From: DRGV01 sp018903055 [NCBI: bacterium]
GTDB taxonomy: Bacteria; UBP18; UBA7526
DNA length: 7,303 bases
Assembly (NCBI GenBank): GCA_018903055.1
Contig: JAHIPW010000039.1
Location: 1 to 7,303, forward strand
Direction of reading: 5' to 3'
Numbering within the stretch: position 1 is the stretch's first letter; every line of letters starts with the position of its first letter. Under the pieces are notes generated by a model. The model was not told the origin of the DNA. It made no database searches and was given only the letters and a program-made list of their open reading frames with translations. A program made the position numbers and the translations under genes. Shown one piece after another: positions 1-4,926 of the stretch.

Positions 1-48
1 CAGGAAGAGGATGATGACTATTAGTCTCTGGCCAGAAGAAAAAGACAT
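1..48 (-). CDS. Start of an unidentified membrane or exported protein (partial)
   Basis: Only the first 16 codons are inside the window: MSFSSGQRLIVIILFL, a short polar start with one arginine followed by a hydrophobic run. This fits the beginning of a signal peptide or an N-terminal membrane anchor. The ATG at 46-48 lies 5 bases after the TAA (54-56) that ends the tail of the upstream nuclease frame. A GGAG at 59-62, inside the last codons of that frame, sits 10 bases before the ATG and is a plausible ribosome binding site. The tight spacing suggests co-transcription, and perhaps translational coupling, with the nuclease gene. The function cannot be told from this fragment. Confidence 0.5.
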   Translation of the reverse strand, partial: MSFSSGQRLIVIILFL

Positions 49-53
49 TTATC

Positions 54-131
54 TTACACTCCTTCTTTCTCAAGGGAGGAAGAGAGGATACTGTCAATAC
101 TCTCTATATTCTCGATGGAGATGAGAGTCAC
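54..131 (-). pseudogene. In-frame C-terminal tail of the nuclease beyond the TGA
   Basis: Directly after the TGA the same frame stays open for 25 codons to a TAA at 54-56. It reads VTLISIENIESID, then a leucine-rich end and EKEGV. The order 'LYRIE, stop, VTLISIENIESID' is what I expect for the last beta strand and helix of this nuclease family, where many members read roughly Y-R-x-x-G-[IV]-x-L-I-x-I. The stop falls where a glycine is common, so GGA to TGA by one base change would explain it. With this tail the protein would be 139 codons, a normal length for the domain. I read it as a nonsense-interrupted gene, though read-through or a sequencing error is possible. Confidence 0.6.
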
Positions 132-473
132 TCATTCAATGCGATATAGGCCTTCTTTCCATTCCCTCTTTCGTCTATAGGCGGGATCGGTCATGATTCC
201 CCAGTATTCGATGACTATATTCTCCTTGGGAAGATAGAAGTCGGGACGAATGAACTTAGAGGCAATCTCTTTTTCCTGATCATACTCGTATTCAATATTA
301 TGCTCAAAGAGCCAGTCGGCAATCTCCACCTCACCAGAGGACTGGACATTCTCCCCCTTCTTGGTAGAAAGGATCTTGGACATCTCCACCTCCTTCTCAA
401 ACAGTCTCTTCTCAAGGAGCAGGAAGAGGATGACCAGTATCATCCCAAAACTCATAAGAGTAATAAAATTCAT
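132..473 (-). CDS. Membrane-anchored DUF559/VSR-like PD-(D/E)XK nuclease, cut short by in-frame TGA
   Basis: The product is 113 residues to a TGA at 132-134. Residues 3-20 are a hydrophobic segment, followed by a charged linker (about 21-45) and a restriction-endonuclease-like core. The core shows a helix with E50-x-x-A (EIADWLFEHNIEYEY), the motif R-P-D78-F-Y-L-P, then I-V-I-E89-Y-W-G, and a later K106. This matches the small nuclease domains, often fused to UvrD-type or archaeal helicases, with the pattern RPDF..lp...v.iEy.G. Expected activity is cleavage of DNA, here tethered to the membrane. The ATG at 471-473 has GAGG at 484-487, 10 bases upstream, overlapping the stop of an upstream open frame. 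The frame stops before the last strand and helix of the fold, and the missing part follows in the same frame. It lies downstream of comEC. The fold is fairly sure; whether the gene works is uncertain. Confidence 0.7.
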   Translation of the reverse strand: MNFITLMSFGMILVILFLLLEKRLFEKEVEMSKILSTKKGENVQSSGEVEIADWLFEHNIEYEYDQEKEIASKFIRPDFYLPKENIVIEYWGIMTDPAYRRKREWKEGLYRIE

Positions 474-485
474 ATAAGATAGACC

Positions 486-590
486 TCACTTTCGTTCGGC
501 AATTTCACCCCGCACCTTTTTAGCATTCATAAAGGCATTATTTAAGTATTCAAGAAATTCTGAATATTTAAAAGGTGCAGGGCAAGCAGA
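486..590 (-). pseudogene. Possible C-terminal gene remnant upstream of the small nuclease
   Basis: A 34-codon open frame without a usable start near its beginning runs from just after a TAA (591-593) to a TGA at 486-488. Its end looks protein-like: EFLEYLNNAFMNAKK followed by VRGEIAERK, a charged amphipathic helix. The TGA overlaps the likely ribosome binding site of the nuclease gene, a typical operon junction. The frame is cut on its 5' side by the repeat block at 588-708. This suggests the last part of a lost gene. The same bases also form a long imperfect hairpin (541-572), so part of the reading could be chance. I do not recognise a family. Confidence 0.3.
512..578. repeat. Nested inverted repeat in the comEC-nuclease spacer
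   Basis: An inner stem pairs TTTAAGTATTCA (541-552) with TGAATATTTAAA (561-572), 12 pairs with one G-T wobble around an 8-base loop. An outer arm GCACCTTTT (512-520) is the exact reverse complement of AAAAGGTGC (570-578). The two pairings overlap by three bases, so they compete at the edge. No T-run follows the stem in either direction, so this is a weak terminator candidate. It overlaps the possible gene remnant. Confidence 0.4.
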
Positions 591-708
591 TTAGCACAGA
601 TTTGGAACACGGATTAGCACTGATTCAATCCGTGCCCATCCGTAATACTCTCCGAACTCCGAACTGTTAACTCCGAACTAAAGTATCTGTGCCCATCCGT
701 GTAACTCC
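588..708. repeat. Low-complexity direct and inverted repeat block after comEC
   Basis: GATTAGCACAGATT (589-602) recurs as GATTAGCACTGATT (612-625). ATCCGTGCCCATCCGT (628-643) recurs as ATCTGTGCCCATCCGT (685-700). CACGGATT (608-615) pairs with AATCCGTG (627-634) as an 8-bp hairpin. Between them TCCGAACT occurs three times (651-658, 658-665, 672-679). A close relative, CTGATTACACAGATTT, lies at 4811-4826. The block fills most of the spacer directly downstream of the comEC stop. It looks like non-coding dispersed repeat sequence. No terminator with a T-run is visible here. Confidence 0.6.
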
Positions 709-715
709 TATGCTT

Positions 716-3700
716 CTAACTACCTTTCAGAACTAATGGTCTCTCATGCCGTGAGCGACTGCGCATACTCTCTATCCAATATCTTTTTCCATCAGAGGTG
801 ATAATGACCGCCATATCCTTACTTTCCGTGTAGCGGTCGGTAGTATAGTACTTCTCCACCTCTCCTCGATACTTAGCTAAGGTCTCTTGCATCTCCTTCT
901 CGAGTCGTTTGGCCTCTCTCTTATCCCGTCCAGAGAGCTTGGCATTTCCATAAGAAAGAACCGCGACCCGGGGGTTGACCGCCCTCAGGAAATTAGGGGT
1001 GCTGGAAAGGAGGCTCCCATGAGCCGGGATCTGCAGGATGTCGCCTCTTAAGACATTCCCGGAAGCCACCAATCTCGCTTCTCCCTCCGGGCCAAGGTTG
1101 GAGGTAAATAGGAAGGTATTATTCCCATAGATGAGCCTCATCACTATGGAATTGGCCGAAAGGTTGGAGTAGGCATTTTCGATCCTGGGCTCCATGGGGT
1201 TCAGAATATAGAGTTCTAAATCTCGACCCCGAAATCTCTCCTTAGCAATGATTGTTCCATAGGTCCCCTTCTTATGGACGACCATCCTCTCTTTCAGGAC
1301 TCTCAGGAGTTCCAGATAGGTTTCATAGGTCTGGCGGGTAGCGGGCTCATCTCTATTCTCCAAAAAATGTTTCTCATTCATAAGAGTGAGAAATTCGTCA
1401 TAGGACATATCCGGGCTCGCCTGGCCGGGACCCAGGCTATCGATGAATTGGTTGACCTCGAAGTTCTTAAGGATGGATATCAGTCCTCCCATATGCTCTA
1501 AGCTGGGATTAGTGAGCACTACGGCATCCAATCTCTTAATCCCCTCCTTCACCAAGACCGGGGCGATGTACCTCTCTCCCGTATCCCAGGTGGGGCTGCG
1601 GTATCCCCCATCAATGAGGATATTCTTTCCCTCAGGGGTCTGAATGAGGATGGAGTCCCCGTATCCCACGGAGAGGTAGAGGACCTTCAAAACCGGCTTT
1701 CTCTGGGCAGATAGAGAAGCGATGAAGAAGAGGAGAACAACCAGTCCCACCACGATCCAGGCGCAGATCCTTCCTCTGACTAATCCCTTTCTTTTCTCTT
1801 TAAGTTTTTCTATCTCTTCAGAAAATTCGGCCTGGGTCTCTTTTCCCTTCATCTCTTTCTCGATACTCTTAAGATCTGGACAGGTGAGTTTCTGGTGCAG
1901 GTCATCGAAGTAGACATAGACCAGGACAAGAGAAAAATAACTGGTCAACTGATAGACGGTAGGGGTCTTCTCAAAGGGGTAGCGGAAGATATTGGTGGCG
2001 GCATAGGAGAGCCATAAAAAGAGTTTAACCAGGAGCCAGTTGCCGGCATTGATGAGCAGGGCCAGGTACTGGCCCAACCAGGGGATGATCATCCCTAAGA
2101 CACCGGCCATTATTCCCAATGGAATGATGGTAGTAATGAGAGGAATGGCCATGAAGTTGGCATAGGGGCCGGCATAGGGAACGTGCTTGAAGTAATAGAG
2201 GGAGAGGGGGAACATCATCCCTAAGTTGATGGCTACCTGGGCGCAGAGGAAGGCGAAGAACCACTGGGCGAGAACGAAGCGAAGGTTCCCATCACCTAAG
2301 CCGAACCTGAAGAGGGGTCCTCCCCGTATTAAATTCCCTAAGGCATAAGAGGAAATGGTAGTAATATTCTCTATCTTTCCCTTGAGTCTCTGGAAAGTTC
2401 CTCTATCCATGCCCGGAACCTGGGCAAGTTCCTCTATGCTCTTAAAGCCTCCCTGCTTCTCGCGATAGAGAATGATATTCGCTACCTTTCGTAACCCCGC
2501 AAAGTGATGGCGCTTCTGGATGATATAGGAGACTACAAGAAGTAAAAAAGCAAAGATGATGAACTGTCCCATAGTGTAGAGTTCCTTGAAGGCCTCTTTT
2601 TGGAAGTAGGAGATAAGGGGAAAGATGAAGGCAATGACTAAGAGGGTTACAGATGGAAGGCCTTTCAGTTTCCTCAGATACTTCATGGTGGGAGCGGTAA
2701 TTAGTCCTAAGGATAGAACAGCGCCAAAGGAGAGGGTAAAACTGGCCTCGGTCAAAAACAGCGGGTTGTAAATGAGGATGAGAGTAGCGGAAATGGGGAT
2801 GCCCAAAAGAAGGGAGTAACGCAGGCCAGTGCCCATTGCCCAGAGGAGAAGAACGATGGAGGCCATGATGAAGGCGCGCATGGTGGAGGGGCGGGCGCCG
2901 GTAAGGGCGGTGAAGATCATGAGAGCGAAGAATATCATGAAGAAGAGGGTGAAGGCCGCTGCTTTCTCTCTCGACTTGAACAGGAGAAGAGAGAGGCCGA
3001 AGAGGAGGCCAGCGATTACCGTTACGTGGAGACCGGAGACCGCTATGACATGGATGGTTCCCGCATGGCGGAAAGCGTCCTCCACGCTTAAGGGAGACCA
3101 GGGATAACGGTGGAGCTTTATTAATCCATGACGCAGACCCAGGGTAACCCCACCCAGGAAAGCGCTCTCCGGATAAGGCATAGTCTTCTTGAAGACGGCA
3201 AGCATCTTCTTCTTAATGATCAGGGCGGTCTCTACCCAGAGCCTCCCTCTGGTCTCATTCAGAATCTCAATGGGAGGGGCCCAGCGGCTGGGAAAGGTGA
3301 GTGGGGACTGGGCATAGATCCCACTGTCCATCAGGTATTTCTTATAGTCAAAGCCTCCCGGATTGTTAGCCGGTTGCTCAGCAAATAGGGGGGCGTGTAA
3401 CTTGACGGTATAGCCCAGGGCCTCGGATGGAGATAGCTCTCTATAGACCTCTCCAATCATGGGAGAGATCTTTACCAGTATATCCCCTTTAACCTTCTCA
3501 ACAAAGGGGCCATCCGGGGGTTCGCGTTGAATCTTAGAAGGTCGGAGGATGAGATAGGTATCTTTCTCCACCATCTCTCCGGTTTCCGGATCGGTATGAT
3601 ACCTTACCTCGGGCTCCTTCCAGATCTTCCCAATGACCACCCTCTTATCTCCCCAGTCCTTGCTCAGGAAACGGTTCAGATGATGGGGGGAGGAGGTATC

Positions 3701-4111
3701 TACTTTATTGGTATAGCAGGCGATACCCAAGAGGAGGGCAAGGATAACCAATGAAGGGGTGGTCCATTTCATTCTTGCCGGAGAAAGTTCTGGAGGTTTC
3801 TCTGGGGTAGGGGGAGCCTCGGGGAGCACAGCCGCTGCTGCTTTATCTTTATAAAAGAAAAAGGCGGTCAGGGCCGCCAGAATAGCAATAGTGATCCAGG
3901 CAATGGGGAGATATTGGGGGAGGATGAGGAAGGATTCGGGAAGAATAATTTCCCAGTCCCGAAAGCTGACCCCATGGAAGAAGGCTGTGGCCACGGCCAC
4001 CCCTAAGATGAAGATCCAGCAGAAGAGGATTATCTTTCTTTCTCTTAATCCCATCCCCCTACCGGCCGGTTTCTCTTCTGCTGCCTTTATCATCCCATAG
4101 GCCTCAACCAT
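716..4111 (-). CDS. comEC: ComEC/Rec2 DNA-uptake channel with internal HhH domain and degenerate MBL domain
   Basis: This 1131-residue inner-membrane protein is the channel that carries single-stranded DNA into the cell in natural transformation; most family members are about 700-850 residues. Membrane segments lie near 27-46, 62-88 and 118-132, with a proline-rich linker (96-112). The DUF4131 region follows (about 135-280) with its hallmark NPGGFDYKKYL (250-260). The competence domain (about 315-710) shows VSGLHV (358-363), GARPSTMRAF (405-414) and SFTLSFGAV (457-465). It is interrupted near 484-607 by two extra membrane segments and a ComEA-like helix-hairpin-helix. A charged stretch (747-777) and a last membrane segment (782-800) lead to an MBL domain (807-1112). 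That domain keeps the fold motifs (GYGDSILIQTPEGKNILIDGG) but has lost most metal ligands. The ATG at 4109-4111 has AGGA four bases upstream, a mediocre site; codon 7 is another possible start. The stop is TAG. A 490-base repeat spacer precedes it. Family assignment is secure; activity is not. Confidence 0.95.
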   Translation of the reverse strand: MVEAYGMIKAAEEKPAGRGMGLRERKIILFCWIFILGVAVATAFFHGVSFRDWEIILPESFLILPQYLPIAWITIAILAALTAFFFYKDKAAAAVLPEAPPTPEKPPELSPARMKWTTPSLVILALLLGIACYTNKVDTSSPHHLNRFLSKDWGDKRVVIGKIWKEPEVRYHTDPETGEMVEKDTYLILRPSKIQREPPDGPFVEKVKGDILVKISPMIGEVYRELSPSEALGYTVKLHAPLFAEQPANNPGGFDYKKYLMDSGIYAQSPLTFPSRWAPPIEILNETRGRLWVETALIIKKKMLAVFKKTMPYPESAFLGGVTLGLRHGLIKLHRYPWSPLSVEDAFRHAGTIHVIAVSGLHVTVIAGLLFGLSLLLFKSREKAAAFTLFFMIFFALMIFTALTGARPSTMRAFIMASIVLLLWAMGTGLRYSLLLGIPISATLILIYNPLFLTEASFTLSFGAVLSLGLITAPTMKYLRKLKGLPSVTLLVIAFIFPLISYFQKEAFKELYTMGQFIIFAFLLLVVSYIIQKRHHFAGLRKVANIILYREKQGGFKSIEELAQVPGMDRGTFQRLKGKIENITTISSYALGNLIRGGPLFRFGLGDGNLRFVLAQWFFAFLCAQVAINLGMMFPLSLYYFKHVPYAGPYANFMAIPLITTIIPLGIMAGVLGMIIPWLGQYLALLINAGNWLLVKLFLWLSYAATNIFRYPFEKTPTVYQLTSYFSLVLVYVYFDDLHQKLTCPDLKSIEKEMKGKETQAEFSEEIEKLKEKRKGLVRGRICAWIVVGLVVLLFFIASLSAQRKPVLKVLYLSVGYGDSILIQTPEGKNILIDGGYRSPTWDTGERYIAPVLVKEGIKRLDAVVLTNPSLEHMGGLISILKNFEVNQFIDSLGPGQASPDMSYDEFLTLMNEKHFLENRDEPATRQTYETYLELLRVLKERMVVHKKGTYGTIIAKERFRGRDLELYILNPMEPRIENAYSNLSANSIVMRLIYGNNTFLFTSNLGPEGEARLVASGNVLRGDILQIPAHGSLLSSTPNFLRAVNPRVAVLSYGNAKLSGRDKREAKRLEKEMQETLAKYRGEVEKYYTTDRYTESKDMAVIITSDGKRYWIESMRSRSRHERPLVLKGS
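776..1693 (-). other. MBL domain of ComEC lacking most metal ligands
   Basis: The domain starts with VLKVLYLSVGYGDSILIQTP (residues 807-826) and ILIDGG, which is diagnostic of ComEC MBL domains. Where active members have T-H-P-D-x-D-H, this one has T867-N-P-S-L-E-H873: the first histidine and first aspartate are gone, the second aspartate is glutamate, and the last histidine remains. The L-T-G-D ligand is F-T-S-N (N1005). The H-H-G-S motif is A1030-H-G-S. The scaffold through VNPRVAVLSYGNA (1045-1057) is intact. The pattern fits a fold kept for structure with weak or no nuclease activity. Confidence 0.75.
2369..2503 (-). other. ComEA-like helix-hairpin-helix embedded in ComEC
   Basis: Residues 537-581 of ComEC include VANIILYREKQGGFKS, then EELAQVPGMDRGTFQRLKGKI. 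This is the usual ComEA pattern 'A..II.yRe..G.Fks.eeL..V.Gi....~~Lk..I': the second helix of one hairpin, the YRE-x-x-G-G-F turn, and a second hairpin centred on V-P-G-M. A membrane segment (about 512-531) comes just before it, as in ComEA, where a membrane anchor leads to the DNA-binding domain. The first hairpin is poorly formed (AGLRKVA). HhH domains bind the DNA backbone without sequence preference, so the likely role is holding incoming DNA near the channel. Which side of the membrane it faces cannot be read here. Confidence 0.75.
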
Positions 4112-4140
4112 CTCGTCCTCGCTTTGCTCGGATAGTTAAC

Positions 4141-4220
4141 AAGTTGATAAGTTGATAAGTGAATAAGTTGATAAGTGAATAAGTTGACAAATTAATACGT
4201 GAATACGTTAATAAGTCATT
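4141..4220. repeat. Tandem array of ten 8-bp units
   Basis: Ten consecutive octamers in exact register start with two copies of AAGTTGAT and alternate with AAGTGAAT. They decay to AAGTTGAC, AAATTAAT, ACGTGAAT, ACGTTAAT and AAGTCATT. The array begins 29 bases upstream of the comEC start codon. It occupies the place where a comEC promoter would be expected, but I find no convincing -10/-35 pair within it on the minus strand. Confidence 0.8.
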
Positions 4221-4252
4221 GGGTTACGGTTAAGGTTAGGTTGTTAGTTTAG

Positions 4253-4320
4253 CCCCTCGGATCCTGCCCATTCGGGTTCTCGTCCCGAGACCCCTCAGGG
4301 TCGAGGGAAAGATCCTCGGG
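4253..4320. repeat. GC-rich multi-hairpin element
   Basis: Several short stems are packed into one GC-rich island. CCCTCG (4254-4259) pairs with CGAGGG (4302-4307). TCGGG (4272-4276) pairs with CCCGA (4284-4288), or alternatively TCTCG (4278-4282) pairs with CGAGA (4286-4290). GACCC (4289-4293) pairs with GGGTC (4298-4302). GGATC (4259-4263) can pair with GATCC (4311-4315). It is flanked by AT-rich, T/G-biased repeat sequence. It has no T-run and does not fold as a tRNA. Confidence 0.4.
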
Positions 4321-4333
4321 ATCTGAAGGGTTG

Positions 4334-4480
4334 TTGGGTTAGGTAGTTGGTCTTTAAACACCTAACCTTTACCCCGTTAGAAGTAAGACGCCTGAGGCGT
4401 CTGCCTCAACTTTGTTGAGGACTTCTAACGGGGCGAGCCCAACTACCAAACTCACTACTTTGCCCTAACCCAACTACCAA
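4334..4480. repeat. Inverted flanks around the three-way palindrome
   Basis: TTGGGTTAGG (4334-4343) and GGTAGTTGG (4342-4350) lie left of the palindrome. Their exact reverse complements lie to the right: CCTAACCCAA (4464-4473) and CCAACTACC (4439-4447, and again at 4470-4478). Related GGTTA/GGTTAGG sequence continues left at about 4221-4248. The flanks are low-complexity and may simply be degenerate tandem repeats, but their inverted arrangement around a perfect palindrome suggests one larger element. Confidence 0.45.
4372..4433. repeat. Perfect three-way-junction palindrome (62 bp)
   Basis: The outer stem pairs CCCCGTTAGAAGT (4372-4384) with ACTTCTAACGGGG (4421-4433), 13 bp without mismatch. 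Inside are two more perfect hairpins: AGACGCC (4386-4392) with GGCGTCT (4396-4402) around a TGA loop, and CCTCAAC (4404-4410) with GTTGAGG (4414-4420) around a TTT loop. Only one unpaired base separates outer stem from first hairpin and one separates the two hairpins. All 27 pairs are Watson-Crick. This could be a REP/MITE-like mobile palindrome or a structured RNA. No protein gene lies inside it. Confidence 0.75.
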
Positions 4481-4503
4481 TTATTTTCTTATCCTCGTAT
4501 TCT

Positions 4504-4601
4504 CTTATTTCTGAGTAGTAATGAAGAAACAAGGTTCTTGGGCGGCAGCGAAAGGCTTTCTTATTTCTGAGTGTTAACGAAGAAAGAGACAACTTGCTTG
4601 G
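4504..4601. repeat. Two imperfect direct repeats of about 40 bp
   Basis: CTTATTTCTGAGTAGTAA begins at 4504 and continues TGAAGAAAC to CTTGG at 4541. CTTATTTCTGAGTGTTAA begins at 4560 and continues CGAAGAAAG to CTTGG at 4601. The two copies start 56 bases apart, are nearly identical over the first 14 bases, and are similar throughout. The second copy ends against the stop codon of the 55-residue gene. Together with the palindrome and octamer array, this accounts for most of the gene-free stretch 4112-4602. Confidence 0.55.
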
Positions 4602-4602
4602 C

Positions 4603-4770
4603 TCATTTTTCTACCTGAACTGCGGGATAGTAGCCCCGGTTACTACGCAGGTTGCTCTTTATATCGTAAGCAAAGTCCCTCTTAAATTTGGCCACGATTA
4701 ATACTATAGAACCGACCAGGAAGGTGACTAAAAAGAGACGTAGGATATCTCGACGCTCCATGGTACGCAT
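4603..4770 (-). CDS. Small single-span membrane protein, 55 residues, unrecognised
   Basis: The ATG at 4768-4770 is preceded by a full AGGAGG (4776-4781), five bases away, the best ribosome binding site in the window. The protein begins MRTMERRDILR, has one membrane segment (about 12-27, LFLVTFLVGSIVLIVA), and ends with a short charged tail (KFKRDFAYDIKSNLRS, then NRGYYPAVQVEK) and TGA. Arginines lie before the membrane segment and basic residues lie after it, so topology is unclear. I do not recognise a family; the size resembles small membrane adaptors, but nothing more can be claimed. It lies between the tandem nuclease gene (156 bases upstream) and comEC. It is too short for many gene finders. 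The Shine-Dalgarno, start and membrane segment together make it likely real. Confidence 0.7.
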   Translation of the reverse strand: MRTMERRDILRLFLVTFLVGSIVLIVAKFKRDFAYDIKSNLRSNRGYYPAVQVEK

Positions 4771-4775
4771 TTCTT

Positions 4776-4811
4776 CCTCCTGAGGTCTCTGAAAAAAGTT
4801 TCAGAGCCCTC
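4776..4811 (-). promoter_or_regulatory. Leader hairpin directly against a strong Shine-Dalgarno
   Basis: On the plus strand GAGG (4782-4785) pairs with CCTC (4808-4811) and CTCTGAAA (4787-4794) with TTTCAGAG (4799-4806). This makes a 12-bp stem with one mismatch and a 4-base loop. In the minus-strand transcript this stem ends one base before the AGGAGG (4776-4781) of the 55-residue gene. It could keep the site open, affect translation, or mark the end of the upstream nuclease transcript. There is no T-run after it, so I do not call it an intrinsic terminator. Confidence 0.4.
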
Positions 4812-4926
4812 TGATTACACAGATTTAAACTAATAATTATGGTGATGAAATCGCCAATGGGATCGAGGTTCTACACTTTCAATATCACTGCAATCCCTAC
4901 TTTTCGGACTTTTTCAGAAATCTCTT

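Noticed and set aside
132-134. TGA read as a sense codon under an alternative code (Trp or Gly).
   Set aside because: ComEC (1131 codons) and the tandem nuclease (540 codons) contain no in-frame TGA despite many Trp and Gly residues, and the 55-residue gene ends with TGA.
99-134. Selenocysteine insertion at the TGA with a downstream hairpin.
   Set aside because: A stem can form but it lacks the loop features of a bacterial SECIS as I know them, and the site is at a usual glycine position, not a redox site.
4183-4210. TTGACA on the plus strand followed by TTAATA as a promoter.
   Set aside because: It arises from the octamer array, the -10 match is poor, and no plus-strand gene follows.
4141-4220. 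CRISPR array.
   Set aside because: The units are 8 bp and contiguous with no unique spacers, so this is a simple tandem repeat despite the Cas4-like nuclease nearby.
4272-4288. A 5-bp stem with a 7-base loop starting TTC looks like a tRNA T-arm.
   Set aside because: The loop does not follow TTCRANN, and no acceptor stem, D-arm or anticodon arm can be placed at the right distances.
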